A stretch of DNA of 64,000 nt from Bdellovibrio sp. BCCA (GCF_037996825.1 NZ_JBBNAC010000001.1:2232001-2296000), one strand, 5' to 3'; shown: positions 43,063 through 52,154, counted from the stretch's first letter. The notes: a model not told the origin generated them from the sequence alone. Numbers and translations are program-made.

Positions 43063-44595
43063 TTACGGAACCAACAAACTTGGTTCTATCACTCGATATC
43101 TGTTCTGAATTTTTTGCCAGATGTTTGAATGCGGGCCTGTGATTCCATCAATGCCTTCAGCCCCTGCGATTCCACGAAGACGTGGATCTAATCTACCGCC
43201 GGGAAGGAATTGACGAAGATCAGGACCCGTTGGATTTGCTGTCCCATTTTTTCCTGCAACACGCGCAGCGCCTGCGTATCCTCCGCCATCATCGTTGCCG
43301 TAAGAGCCGCCGTTACGAGCGGCTCCGCCACCATAAAATCCTCCACCACCGGCAGGAGCCGTTGGAGAATCCGTTGCACCACCGCCAGCACCCGCGCTCG
43401 ACGCCGACTTCATTCCGCCTCCGCCAGTGCTTCCGGCGGATTCGAAATTCACCCCACTGCCTTGCTTACCATCAACATCTTCACCAGCGCCACCTGAGGG
43501 ACGAGGTCCGTGTTGAATTCCTGGGAGTCCCGGAAGATCACCTGCGATATCCGCTCCCTCACCACCCGTTTTTATTCTGGATGAAGAGTCAATCTGACTG
43601 GCAACGGCCGTATCTCCACCAGCCTTTTGCTCTCCACGACAACTTGGGTCGTTCGGGTTTGAAATACAAACGCAAACCTTATTGGTTGCTGCAAACTGAG
43701 GGTTTGCACAATCTTGTGCGAGAGCCGCAGCTCCGGGACAGATTGGGTTTGTTGGATTTGTTTTACAGACTTCCATGATCGAAGGGTCCGCCGCATTGGT
43801 GTCTCCCTTCGTTTGGTTTTCACATTGAGCAGCGTTGGCTCCCGTCGCGCCGTAGTTTTTGATTGCCTGGTTTGCCTCATTGACTTTCGCAACGTAGTTA
43901 TTGCAACTACGAACTTTATCTTCCGCAACAGTTTTAGGAGTTGAGCCACCCAAGCAAGACTCATTGTTTTTCGCGTAATCAACTAACTCGTTGCAAGACT
44001 TACGGCAATCACTCAAAGCATTGCTACAGTTTAAACGATACGCCGCGAGAGCGGCATTGGCCGCTTGAGAAACGTCACCCATTCCCGAACAAGCAGATTG
44101 AACACTGGATGAAGTTTGTTGTCCCATCGCCAGGGCCAACTGAGACGCTGTTCCCGAGACACTGTTTAAGCCAGAGTCATTTTTTTCATCACAGGTCGAC
44201 GATGTATTTTCAATTTCCTGTTCACAGCGAGCTTTTAAACTGTCGTATTGCGATTGGCACTGCCCGCCCCCACCGGAGTTGTTATTTCCGCCATTACGAT
44301 TGTTCGCCTGCCCAGAATCCGATGGTCTGGGCCTTGGAATCGGAACATTGGAACTCGGCAACTCCAAATCTGTAGGGCGCGGAGGGGGAAGTGGAATTTC
44401 ACTGTCGGGAATGTAACAGGACTCAACGCATCTATCAAAAAAGCGATCATTGCCGCCTTGGTATTTTGTATTACACGCATCTACACATGCCTGATCTGTG
44501 TAGGCGTGACTGAAAAAGGGAATGAAGAGACAAAAGATCAAAAGCCGACATAACATCTTTGCGATGCTAATTCCGAAATTACCAGCAGCCATCAA
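43063..44595 (-). CDS. exported Cys-rich, Gly-rich hypothetical protein, 510 aa
   Basis: The signal peptide is preceded by a short lead (MMAAGNFGISIAKML, then CRLLIFCLFIPFFSHA). Residues 35-75 hold CVDACNTKYQ and DRCVESCYIP (CxxxC pairs), followed by a Pro-rich linker (PLPPPRPTD, PIPRPRPSD) and Gly/Asn linker. Residues 110-330 are helical with about a dozen Cys (CQSQYDSLKARCEQE, LNCSNALSDCRKSC, CPGAAALAQDC). The last 160 residues are Gly/Ser/Ala-rich and end in SNIWQKIQNRYRV. No family recognised. It stands alone; it may form a disulphide-linked surface or periplasmic structure. Confidence 0.7.
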   Translation of the reverse strand: MMAAGNFGISIAKMLCRLLIFCLFIPFFSHAYTDQACVDACNTKYQGGNDRFFDRCVESCYIPDSEIPLPPPRPTDLELPSSNVPIPRPRPSDSGQANNRNGGNNNSGGGGQCQSQYDSLKARCEQEIENTSSTCDEKNDSGLNSVSGTASQLALAMGQQTSSSVQSACSGMGDVSQAANAALAAYRLNCSNALSDCRKSCNELVDYAKNNESCLGGSTPKTVAEDKVRSCNNYVAKVNEANQAIKNYGATGANAAQCENQTKGDTNAADPSIMEVCKTNPTNPICPGAAALAQDCANPQFAATNKVCVCISNPNDPSCRGEQKAGGDTAVASQIDSSSRIKTGGEGADIAGDLPGLPGIQHGPRPSGGAGEDVDGKQGSGVNFESAGSTGGGGMKSASSAGAGGGATDSPTAPAGGGGFYGGGAARNGGSYGNDDGGGYAGAARVAGKNGTANPTGPDLRQFLPGGRLDPRLRGIAGAEGIDGITGPHSNIWQKIQNRYRVIEPSLLVP

Positions 44596-44704
44596 TCCCC
44601 CCAGAACAATATTTTCATATCTTTCCGAGAAGACCTCAAAGTTTAATGTCGAGAAATCCCGATTTGAGACGAGTTCTTTATAAAATTTCCGTCACCAAGC
44701 GAAC

Positions 44705-45496
44705 TTACTCAATAACTTCGATTTGATCGCCTTTTTTTATCATTCCGATATTCTCAGGAATCCACAGCGTTCCAAAAAAGATATCTTTACCTTCGCGACG
44801 ATATGTCGCCAAAGTTTTTAAAGGCTCAGGGCCGGAAGGCACACCTGTCATTTGATCAATTGTCGTGATTGCACAACGAGAGCATTTTTTCGGTTGAGAA
44901 AAAATCACCTCGCCCACTTTGATTCTTTTCCACTGCTCTTCTTCGTATGGAACATTTCCAGCGTAAACAATATTCGCGCGGAAGCGATCCGCACCTACCG
45001 GAGAAGGCAGACGAGAATTTAATTCTTCAAGACTCTTAAGATTCAGAATTTGCAAAGGACGTCCATCTGCAAATCGAACTTCCGGTTTCCATTCCATAGA
45101 CAACGAACGGACTCGGCGCTGCGAATACGGAGCATAACGAACAAGACGGCAATTCACTCCCAAATATTGCGACAATGCCTGAGAATACAGATCTGCTTCA
45201 AGTGCCGCCTCGAAAGTATCATTCCATACTTGAACTTTCACTTTTCTTTGAAAAGAACTGTTTTTAGAAATCTTAAAGAACATTTTCTGAAAACCGATCG
45301 TCAAAGAAGCCTCATCATGAAAGACCTCCACAGTTGCAAGCTTGGGCAATGTTCTTTGCGAAATGAATTTACCGTTTTCATCAATGAGCATCCACTGACG
45401 ATCGCCATCGGGACCTTCGATAGTGATCTTCATTTCTTTAAGACTTTGAGAGCGAGCGGACTTGATCGGGTAAATATAAAGTTCTTCAATCTTCAT
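44705..45496 (-). CDS. MOSC-domain protein (YcbX-like)
   Basis: 263 residues, cytoplasmic. The N-terminal beta barrel (EELYIYPIKSARSQSLKEM, DRQWMLIDENGKFISQR) is the MOSC_N domain, and the MOSC domain follows (FADGRPLQILNLKSLEELN, DRFRANIVYAG, SQPKKCSRCAITTIDQMTG) with the conserved Cys of CSRCAITT, the molybdenum-sulphur/persulphide ligand. YcbX-type proteins reduce N-hydroxylated compounds using molybdenum cofactor. No redox partner is fused. Confidence 0.9.
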   Translation of the reverse strand: MKIEELYIYPIKSARSQSLKEMKITIEGPDGDRQWMLIDENGKFISQRTLPKLATVEVFHDEASLTIGFQKMFFKISKNSSFQRKVKVQVWNDTFEAALEADLYSQALSQYLGVNCRLVRYAPYSQRRVRSLSMEWKPEVRFADGRPLQILNLKSLEELNSRLPSPVGADRFRANIVYAGNVPYEEEQWKRIKVGEVIFSQPKKCSRCAITTIDQMTGVPSGPEPLKTLATYRREGKDIFFGTLWIPENIGMIKKGDQIEVIE

Positions 45497-45704
45497 ATTC
45501 TAAATGCTTTCTTTTTGTCCGCATGAAGGCAAGACATAACTCATCTTGCTGAATAAATTCATACTTGCTATTTTTCCTCTACGGATTCTATACTCAATTT
45601 GCCAAACGGCTTTGAGGCTTAGTCTGTTGCCTAAATGGACATCGTGGAGCTGATTTTTTATTCGCACGCCATCAGCTTAATTCAAGACATATCGAAAATA
45701 TTTC

Positions 45705-45741
45705 TTCTCGCGCACGAGAATTTGCTTCTCGTTTTCGAGAA
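45705..45741. promoter_or_regulatory. tandem palindromic operator of the XRE regulator
   Basis: Two 16-bp palindromes in a row: TTCTCG-CGCA-CGAGAA at 45705-45720 and TTCTCG-TTTT-CGAGAA at 45726-45741, 5 bases apart, so centres are 21 bp apart (two turns). They lie 57 bases before the regulator start. Typical of cooperative binding by a dimeric HTH repressor; autoregulation is the simplest reading. Confidence 0.7.
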
Positions 45742-45797
45742 TTTTGTTCCTGAACCAAGAAAGTAAAACTAATCCTGGTTTGGTCGAAAGGTCTTTT

Positions 45798-46103
45798 ATG
45801 AGCCTCACGAAGAGCTTACGCCGCATCTTGGATGATCGAAAAATCACCGTGGCCCAAATTGCCCGACAATCGGGAGTACCAGCGAAAACGATCTATCATT
45901 GGCTGTCGGGACAACAACCTCGAAAGATGGAACATCTTTTTCGCCTCTGCGATACTTTAAATATTTCCGTCGAAGAGCTTTACGGAAGACAACGCAAAAA
46001 TCCGACGAAAAATATTCTACCCAAAGAGGTCCTACTTCAGGAACTCAATGCCGGAGTCTATGAAGTGATTTTGCGTCCACTTAAAATGACTGAAGGTCCA
46101 TGA
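45798..46103 (+). CDS. XRE-family transcriptional regulator
   Basis: 101 residues from ATG 45798 (AAAGG just upstream; the longer frame has no such site). Residues about 6-60 are the Cro/CI helix-turn-helix (ILDDRKITVAQIARQSGVPAKTIYHWLSGQQ, then LFRLCDTLNISVEELYG). A short C-terminal tail (KEVLLQELNAGVYEVILRP) is likely a dimerisation strand. It overlaps the membrane-protein gene by 4 bases and follows tandem palindromes. Confidence 0.9.
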   Translation: MSLTKSLRRILDDRKITVAQIARQSGVPAKTIYHWLSGQQPRKMEHLFRLCDTLNISVEELYGRQRKNPTKNILPKEVLLQELNAGVYEVILRPLKMTEGP

Positions 46104-46627
46104 TGACCCTCTTTAAACTTTCGCTGATGTCTTTCTTTTTAACTATTTTCCTACTGGTTTTTGCCGAACTTAATTCTGGCACTCAATTTTTAAGGACGGA
46201 ATTTATTGATCGACTTAAATTTAAAAAAGAACTTCAGCAGTTTCTCGCACAAACTCAAGAGCAGCTAGAAATACCGCAACTTTGCAGACAGCTTATGCAC
46301 TCACAAACAGGCTCTTCGATCTTATATGATGGCCGAAGCCACAGAAATAGTGATGACCCCCGCTTTGAACTTTCACCGACAGGAGTACCGCCCATTCCTA
46401 GTCATTTACGGATTCAAAATTTGTGGTTGGATAAGGAAACGATACGCAGCCAAGTGCAGAAAGCAAATGGCTCTATTTACATACTTCATCGGACTCATCT
46501 TGTTTTAGAGGTCACCACGACGCAGGAACCCCTTCTTACGGAAGTCGTCACAATCCCCTTAACGGTCACGACCGGACCCGGAGATTCGTTCGTCGTGCAG
46601 GACTGCTATTCGACGAACTCTTACTGA
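46100..46627 (+). CDS. membrane-anchored hypothetical protein, partner of the XRE regulator
   Basis: 175 residues. One N-terminal membrane segment or uncleaved signal (LMSFFLTIFLLVFAEL), then a helical stretch (TEFIDRLKFKKELQQFLAQTQEQLEI) and a beta-rich exported part (HTHLVLEVTTTQEPLL, VVTIPLTVTTGPGDSF) with two Cys. Hydrophobic helix followed by a helix and strands recalls pseudopilins, but there is no prepilin cleavage motif. Translationally coupled to the XRE gene (ATGA). Its stop lies next to the stop of the convergent gene at 46629. Confidence 0.65.
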   Translation: MMTLFKLSLMSFFLTIFLLVFAELNSGTQFLRTEFIDRLKFKKELQQFLAQTQEQLEIPQLCRQLMHSQTGSSILYDGRSHRNSDDPRFELSPTGVPPIPSHLRIQNLWLDKETIRSQVQKANGSIYILHRTHLVLEVTTTQEPLLTEVVTIPLTVTTGPGDSFVVQDCYSTNSY

Positions 46628-46628
46628 A

Positions 46629-47012
46629 TTATTTTTTATTATGCTCGCGGCGCTTTTCAATCTGTTCATCATCCAGAAGAGAAAGATCTTCTTTCAGCTG
46701 AAACTCAGCACCTACATAATCTGCTTTTTTATTTTGGAACGTCTCAATATCCGCATTGATGCCAGCCGCTTTATGAAGAGCCTCTGGAGTTGCGACATTC
46801 GGTCCCACTCCCGGTTCTTTTACAATCACGACTTCAAAAGTGTCAGAGTCTTTATCGTAATAAGAGACTTCGATTTGCGTGTCTTTACGAATGCTCAAAG
46901 CCGCCAGCTCTTCAGCCGTGGGTTCGCGCTTAGGTTCTGGTTTTGCTGATTTCTTTTCGGCAGCAAAACTATTTAAGGATAACATCATTGTTAGAATAAT
47001 TAGAAAACGCAT
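46629..47012 (-). CDS. secreted hypothetical protein, 127 aa
   Basis: Signal peptide ending SFAA. The mature part is charged, with Lys/Glu runs at both ends (KKSAKPEPKREPTAEE, DDEQIEKRREHNKK) and a beta-rich middle (TQIEVSYYDKDSDTFEVVIVKEPG). Unknown family. Just upstream on the same strand is the L,D-transpeptidase gene (gap 18 bases), so the two probably form an operon. Confidence 0.65.
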   Translation of the reverse strand: MRFLIILTMMLSLNSFAAEKKSAKPEPKREPTAEELAALSIRKDTQIEVSYYDKDSDTFEVVIVKEPGVGPNVATPEALHKAAGINADIETFQNKKADYVGAEFQLKEDLSLLDDEQIEKRREHNKK

Positions 47013-47030
47013 TTCATCGCTCCTTAAAAA

Positions 47031-47870
47031 TTATTTTGCACTACCGCGTTTTTTTGCTTTAGAGCCTGAGTATCCACCGCCCGAAGGTGCAGAATAAGTT
47101 ATTCTTTCTCCACGCGCTTCGGAAGCTGCTGCAATCGCTGCTGGTTCTGGTCTACAAGTAGGACTTGTTCCTGAACTGTCGCTGCAATTGCGACTTTGAG
47201 TATCACCGAAATAATTGTAGACCAAAGAGCCTACACCTAAAAGACGTTTGATCTGCATCAAATCTTCAAACGGAACGCCAGTGCAACCCCAAGTATTGGC
47301 CGCACCTGCTGGTCTTTTTCCATGAATAACAACGCCACGAGCACCTAGACTGTCTTGACCAGAAAGTCCTGCCAAGCCCAAAGAGTTCGAGTCGTTATAG
47401 CGGGCTCCATTGTGTCGAGCCGTGATATGAAATCCCGGAGGCGTTTTGTGAGAGTTATCAGTACTGCAAGCCTCAAGACGACGGCTCTTATCAGACCCCA
47501 TTCCCCAACTGATTGGAACGGATTTTACGCAACCACCTGTTTGGTCAAAGATGTACATCGTAGGTTTTCCATCGCCTGAATAGTCATTAACAGCGATGTA
47601 TTTTCCTGTCGCCAGTTTCGCCACAGGACAGCTGTTGGTGAAGCTTTTCGCTTGGGAAAAAGCGGACTTCACATGACCCGGAACACTTCCACAACTTCCT
47701 CCGCTGACGGAGTAAGAAGGTGCTGCCGAGTAAGCCGTCACACCCGAGCTTGTCGTGGTGTTGCCTCCCGAAGAGCTTCCATCAATCACTTTGTTAGGTC
47801 GCCCGAAAAGGGCTGCTGAATGCGCGTTACATACCGAAAGAACGATCAAGGTAAAGATGATTTTTCTCAT
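47031..47870 (-). CDS. murein L,D-transpeptidase-like enzyme (YkuD_2 type)
   Basis: 279 residues with a signal peptide (NAHSAA). A Ser/Thr-rich linker (30-60) precedes the catalytic domain (about 85-210): YIAVNDYSGDGKPTMYIFD, TPPGFHIT, GARGVVIHGKRPAG with His183, and NTWGCTGVP with Cys196, the H...GC pattern of L,D-transpeptidases. These cross-link peptidoglycan 3-3 or exchange its D-amino acids. Bdellovibrio uses many such enzymes on its own and on prey wall during invasion. A Ser/Gly-rich tail with KAKKRG ends the protein. Confidence 0.88.
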   Translation of the reverse strand: MRKIIFTLIVLSVCNAHSAALFGRPNKVIDGSSSGGNTTTSSGVTAYSAAPSYSVSGGSCGSVPGHVKSAFSQAKSFTNSCPVAKLATGKYIAVNDYSGDGKPTMYIFDQTGGCVKSVPISWGMGSDKSRRLEACSTDNSHKTPPGFHITARHNGARYNDSNSLGLAGLSGQDSLGARGVVIHGKRPAGAANTWGCTGVPFEDLMQIKRLLGVGSLVYNYFGDTQSRNCSDSSGTSPTCRPEPAAIAAASEARGERITYSAPSGGGYSGSKAKKRGSAK

Positions 47871-47910
47871 AGTCTCATTAGTGTATGAGACACCTCACAT
47901 TACCCAAAGC

Positions 47911-47945
47911 CAAAAATAAAAAAGGGTCTCAAAACGAGACCCTTT
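47911..47945 (-). terminator. rho-independent terminator
   Basis: AAAGGGTCTC (47921-47930) pairs with GAGACCCTTT (47936-47945), loop AAAAC. On the minus strand it is followed by TTTATTTTT. It ends the gene at 47997-48971. Confidence 0.9.
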
Positions 47946-47996
47946 ATTTCCGAAAAATACCGGAGCATCTATATAGTGTTCGCTAGCGGAACTCTA

Positions 47997-48971
47997 TTAC
48001 CAACCCAAAACGTAACCGAAGATCAAAGGCGCACAGATAGTCGCGTCTGATTCAACGATATAGCTAGGAGTTGTTGGAGCTAGTTTACCCCAAGTGATTT
48101 TCTCATTTGGAATAGCACCAGAGTAAGAACCGTATGAAGTTGTAGAATCAGAAATTTGCGCGAAGTAGCTCCAAAGAGGAACATCTTCATGACCCAAGTC
48201 CTGCTCAAGCATTGGAACCACGCAAATTGGGAAGTCACCAGCGATACCGCCACCGATTTGGAAGAAACCAACGGGAGCCGCTTTAGAAGCACCCATGTAC
48301 CACTCAGCCCAAGACTTCATGTACTCGATACCACCTTTTACAGTTGTGGATTTTTTGATGTCGCCTTTAATGCAGTGACCAGCAAAGATGTTACCCAAAG
48401 TCGAGTCTTCCCAGCCTGGAACAACCATTGGAAGGTTTTTCTCTGCAGCCGCCAACAACCAAGAATTTTTTGGATCGATTTGGTAGTACTGGTTCAATTT
48501 GCCAGAAAGAAGAATTTTGTACATGAACTCGTGCGGGAAGTAAGACTCCCCTTTTTTGTCAGCTTCTTGCCAGTATTCCAAAACCACGTTTTCAATACGA
48601 CGGATAGCTTCCTCTTCAGGGATGCAAGTGTCAGTCACGCGGTTCAAATGTTTTTCCAAAAGTTTTTGTTCATCTTGTGGAGTCAAATCACGGTAGTTTG
48701 GAATGCGCACGTAGTGATCGTGAGCAACCAAGTTGAATACGTCTTCTTCAAGGTTCGCACCTGTGCAAGAAATCGCGTGCACTTTGCCTTGACGGATCAT
48801 CTCAGCCAAAGAAAGACCCAATTCTGCTGTAGACATTGCACCTGCAAGAGTCACAAGCATTTGGCCTTTGTTTTCAATGTGCTTTTTGTAGCCTTTAGCC
48901 GCGTCCTTCAATGCTGCCGCGTTGAAATGACGATAGTGATGATCGATAAATTGAGTAATTGGTCCCATCAT
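47997..48971 (-). CDS. deoxyhypusine-synthase-family enzyme, probable homospermidine synthase type
   Basis: 324 residues. DHS-fold features: GAMSTAELGLSLAEMI near the start, ISCTGANLEEDVFN, FQIGGGIAGDFP, and SGAIPNEKITWGKL with Lys296 matching the catalytic Lys that forms the imine intermediate. In eukaryotes DHS modifies eIF5A. Bacteria lack hypusinated eIF5A, and DHS-like enzymes of bacteria have been linked to making homospermidine from putrescine and spermidine. Cytoplasmic. The HHYRHFN opening is typical of the bacterial branch. Substrate remains inferred. Confidence 0.88.
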   Translation of the reverse strand: MMGPITQFIDHHYRHFNAAALKDAAKGYKKHIENKGQMLVTLAGAMSTAELGLSLAEMIRQGKVHAISCTGANLEEDVFNLVAHDHYVRIPNYRDLTPQDEQKLLEKHLNRVTDTCIPEEEAIRRIENVVLEYWQEADKKGESYFPHEFMYKILLSGKLNQYYQIDPKNSWLLAAAEKNLPMVVPGWEDSTLGNIFAGHCIKGDIKKSTTVKGGIEYMKSWAEWYMGASKAAPVGFFQIGGGIAGDFPICVVPMLEQDLGHEDVPLWSYFAQISDSTTSYGSYSGAIPNEKITWGKLAPTTPSYIVESDATICAPLIFGYVLGW

Positions 48972-49077
48972 TGCTCCTTGTAGTTTTAATAATAGCTGAA
49001 AATCTTCAAGCAGCTTGGAGCTTAAAAATTTCTAGATATCATCAAAGGCCACGAAAGTAGCACTTTTATCCCAAAAC

Positions 49078-50133
49078 TCAAGAAGAGAATGGCTTTTGCC
49101 CGACCACAGCCTTTGCAAAAAAACCGAGATCCTTCTTAATTTTGTCGAATCCCTTGTAAGTCAGAAGACCTTCCATCGGATTCATGGTGTAGTTCTTATA
49201 AAAAGGCTCGTGGAAATCCACCGGGAATTGCTCTAAGGCCCACTCAAATTCTTTCACATCTTCTTTTTGCACAGAGTCAACAAGCCCCGCAAGGCCGCCT
49301 TCTTTCAAAACGCGGAAAGATTCACTCACAACTTGGCGACGGATCTCCAAAGGAAGTTCATGAAAAAGAAAGCAAGAATAGACGAGGTCAAACTTACCGT
49401 CTTGAAAAGGCAAATCCTCCGCCGCCCCTTGCACAAAATCCAGGCGATCAAACTCATGCAAATTGTCTTGGGCCTTTTTGAGGTACGGATAACTGAGATC
49501 CAAAACCGTGATCTTGGCCTTCGGAAATGCCAGCTTCATAAAACGTGTCAATCGTCCTGTGCCTGCCGCCATTTCAAGAAAATGCAAACCCTCCCCGTCG
49601 CCGGGATAAGTTTCTTTAATCAGAGGAATGATCAAACGTCTCATCGCATCGGCAGCGCCTGAGAATAAAATTTCCACCTGATGCTCATAAAGATCGGCTG
49701 ATTTTTTCGTGAGATAACCACCCGTTTGAAAATGAAAGTTGCGTTGGTAATACTCGGGAAGTCCTTTGAGAAATTCTTGCGCCTCGCCGTTAAAATCTTG
49801 CTGATTTTTTTCTTCACGGCGTTTGGAGATTTGATAGCCGTCCATAATAATGCGCGGATAGCGCCTTAAATGTTCCGTTACTTTTTCGGGTTTTAAAACT
49901 TCGATGGGATAAAGACCTTTAGCAATGTTCTCGCTGTCTTTTTTAAGAAGACGGAAAAGCTCTGTATAAGCAGCCTTGATTCTTTGCGGTTCTAAGGCCG
50001 AGAGTTTTTTATTTTTTCCAGTGCTTAAAAATTCAAAAATCGGCAAAGAAAACTGCTGGACTGCAAAGTGCGCCGAACGCGCCAAAGAATAGCCAAGAGT
50101 GATCTTATCCTGATAGGGAATTTTCAGTTTCAT
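49078..50133 (-). CDS. class I SAM-dependent methyltransferase
   Basis: 351 residues. A helical N-terminal third (1-140) is unrelated to known families. The methyltransferase domain spans about 170-300: FLEMAAGTGRLTR (motif I), ITVLDLSYPYL (motif II acidic loop), FVQGAAEDLPFQDGKFDLVYSCFLFHEL (motif IV), and VLKEGGLAGLVDS. UbiE-like core. Substrate unknown. No signal peptide. Confidence 0.85.
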   Translation of the reverse strand: MKLKIPYQDKITLGYSLARSAHFAVQQFSLPIFEFLSTGKNKKLSALEPQRIKAAYTELFRLLKKDSENIAKGLYPIEVLKPEKVTEHLRRYPRIIMDGYQISKRREEKNQQDFNGEAQEFLKGLPEYYQRNFHFQTGGYLTKKSADLYEHQVEILFSGAADAMRRLIIPLIKETYPGDGEGLHFLEMAAGTGRLTRFMKLAFPKAKITVLDLSYPYLKKAQDNLHEFDRLDFVQGAAEDLPFQDGKFDLVYSCFLFHELPLEIRRQVVSESFRVLKEGGLAGLVDSVQKEDVKEFEWALEQFPVDFHEPFYKNYTMNPMEGLLTYKGFDKIKKDLGFFAKAVVGQKPFSS

Positions 50134-50202
50134 AAAAAACCTCTTTCCCTATCAGACTACTCTTTGGCGCTTTCTTACACAAGACTCCGCGTTACATGAC
50201 TT

Positions 50203-51009
50203 TTATTGTGCCTTGGCAAGAGGAAGCATGCAGCGGGCATACGCTAAAAGAGACTTCGGCATTTGGTTTTGCGACAAAAGCGCTGAATCATTCATGCGAA
50301 CTTGCGCCAATTGATGAGTTCTTTCTAATCCCGATTCAAAGTACTCGATGCCGACAACTTTGGAAGTTTCCAGATCACGATAAATAACCGTGTGAGTGAT
50401 AAACTCTGGGAAACGTTTCGTTGCTTTATCCAAAGCCTCAATACCGTTTTTCTTGTATGTATCGATTTGTTGATTGATATATTTTTCCGGATAGCGATCG
50501 ACGGATTCAATCACCGCCTCGATCACTTCTGTCGCCATCGCTTGACGGCCATCCGCCAACTGCACAGTTCGATAAGCTCTTTCCAAGCGTGCCGAGTTGA
50601 AATAACCATTGATCATTTTAAATCCAGAATAAAAACGACGAGCTATTTCAGCAGCAGGAAAAGCGCCAGAACCATCCGGAGAGCTCGAATCAAATCCTGC
50701 GCAATGATCAAAATAACGAGTATCCTCTGTCGTCTTCACTTCTTTAGCCCAAGACAACACCGGAGGAACTACACGCACGTATTCAGTTCCATAAATATTG
50801 TTCGTCGGCATTTTAAAAAGCTCAATACCGCGAGCCGGAGTAAAACGATTGTTTTTATCAACAGAGTAGACCGTCTTTAAAAGATCATAAGACTCATCAA
50901 AGAAAGCTTTATCTTCAGAGGCCATGGAGATTTGCGGAGCCGCATGTGAGGAAAATGCAAAACCCATTGTAACGGCAACCAAGCCCAATAAAAATCTGCT
51001 CTTTTTCAT
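50203..51009 (-). CDS. secreted hypothetical protein, 268 aa
   Basis: Signal peptide ending FSSHA. The mature part is mixed alpha/beta (FDESYDLLKTVYSV, EIARRFYSGFKMINGYFN, ERAYRTVQLADGRQAMATEVIEA) with two Cys (DHCAGF and ARCML). No family recognised. An imperfect hairpin (AGAGCGCAA / TTGCGCTCT at 51112-51142) lies between it and the upstream operon. Confidence 0.7.
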   Translation of the reverse strand: MKKSRFLLGLVAVTMGFAFSSHAAPQISMASEDKAFFDESYDLLKTVYSVDKNNRFTPARGIELFKMPTNNIYGTEYVRVVPPVLSWAKEVKTTEDTRYFDHCAGFDSSSPDGSGAFPAAEIARRFYSGFKMINGYFNSARLERAYRTVQLADGRQAMATEVIEAVIESVDRYPEKYINQQIDTYKKNGIEALDKATKRFPEFITHTVIYRDLETSKVVGIEYFESGLERTHQLAQVRMNDSALLSQNQMPKSLLAYARCMLPLAKAQ

Positions 51010-51147
51010 AGAAACGCTCCTAATTGTAAATTCTTAGGAGCCATAACTATGCCAGCGTCAGAAAGCCGTAATATCGGTATTAGGAGTTTTTTATGATCAG
51101 TTTTTTTAAGAAGAGCGCAAAAGTGGCAACTTATTGCGCTCTGATAT

Positions 51148-51276
51148 TTACTTAGAAGTGGGCTTTCCAGCCGCTTTTTTGTTTTCACGATACCAGTGAA
51201 CGAAAGTCGCTCCGAGCATCGTGAAGCCTGCAAGAATAATCAATCCAACAAGAGTGAACCAAGCTAAAACGATCAT
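51148..51276 (-). CDS. small single-span membrane protein, 42 aa
   Basis: The ATG at 51276 overlaps the tcdA stop (ATGA), giving a 42-residue product with one hydrophobic helix (MIVLAWFTLVGLIILAGFTM) followed by a basic tail (HWYRENKKAAGK). Too short for standard ORF cut-offs. The coupling to tcdA argues that it is translated. Function unknown. Confidence 0.6.
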   Translation of the reverse strand: MIVLAWFTLVGLIILAGFTMLGATFVHWYRENKKAAGKPTSK

Positions 51277-52154
51277 ACTTCACCCGATGTTTCTTTAGGA
51301 GCCGTCGCCGCTTTTACTTCAGCGTGGATTTGATTTACGACGTAAGAAGCCATCGCAAGACCAAACGCACCTGTTACAAAGCTCGCCGTTCCGTGAATGA
51401 CATTGCGGTTGTCACAGCCGTGAAGACTGCTCTTCGTTGGGCACACGCATTTGAAACCTTGGCCATTATCATACTTCAACTCTTCAGGAAGTTTTGGAAT
51501 CTCGTCAGAGAATACACAAGGAATTCCGAATTTTTTTGATTCAGGGAAGTTGTGCTTTTGGCGCAAAATCTTACGCACAGACGCCGCCATCGGATCACCG
51601 TAAGTTTCACCCAGATCCGCCATCTTAATACGAAGCGGGTCCATCTTCGCAGCCGAGCCACCTGTCGTGATCACCTTGATGCCTTTTGCACGGCATGTCG
51701 CTAGCAAATGAGCTTTCGCTGTGAGGTTGTCAATCGCATCCACGATGTAATCAGGATTGTGTGACAACATCATCTCAGAATTTTCTTCGTTATAAAATTC
51801 AGGAATCACGTTCACTGTCGACTGAGGATTGATTTTGCGAAGACGTTCACCCATGATTTCTGCTTTTTTCTTACCGACAAGACCTTGCAGTGCATGGATC
51901 TGACGGTTGGCGTTTGTGATGCAGATTTCATCGAAATCAATCACGGTGATTTTACCAACGCCTGAACGCGCTAAAGATTCAGCCGCCCAAGAACCCACTC
52001 CACCAAGTCCGATCACCATCACGTGTGTGTTGAAAAGTTTTTTCATCGTTGGATCACCTACAAGGCGGCCCATACGATCAAAGCGACGGTGCAAAACGTA
52101 TTCAGTTTCAGGGGGTTGAGGTAAGTTATTTTCTGGGTTCATTTCCATGGGCAA
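51273..52154 (-). CDS. tcdA: tRNA threonylcarbamoyladenosine dehydratase (TcdA/CsdL)
   Basis: 293 residues, E1-like (ThiF) fold. GLGGVGSWAAESLARSG (about 49-65) is the nucleotide-binding loop, followed by DFDEICITNANRQ and DAIDNLTAKAHLL. The C-terminal KCVCPTKSSLHGCDNRN has the Cys set seen in the family. TcdA cyclises t6A to ct6A at position 37 of ANN-decoding tRNAs, using ATP. Overlaps the TatD gene by 29 bases and the small membrane-protein gene by 4. Confidence 0.92.
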   Translation of the reverse strand: MPMEMNPENNLPQPPETEYVLHRRFDRMGRLVGDPTMKKLFNTHVMVIGLGGVGSWAAESLARSGVGKITVIDFDEICITNANRQIHALQGLVGKKKAEIMGERLRKINPQSTVNVIPEFYNEENSEMMLSHNPDYIVDAIDNLTAKAHLLATCRAKGIKVITTGGSAAKMDPLRIKMADLGETYGDPMAASVRKILRQKHNFPESKKFGIPCVFSDEIPKLPEELKYDNGQGFKCVCPTKSSLHGCDNRNVIHGTASFVTGAFGLAMASYVVNQIHAEVKAATAPKETSGEV

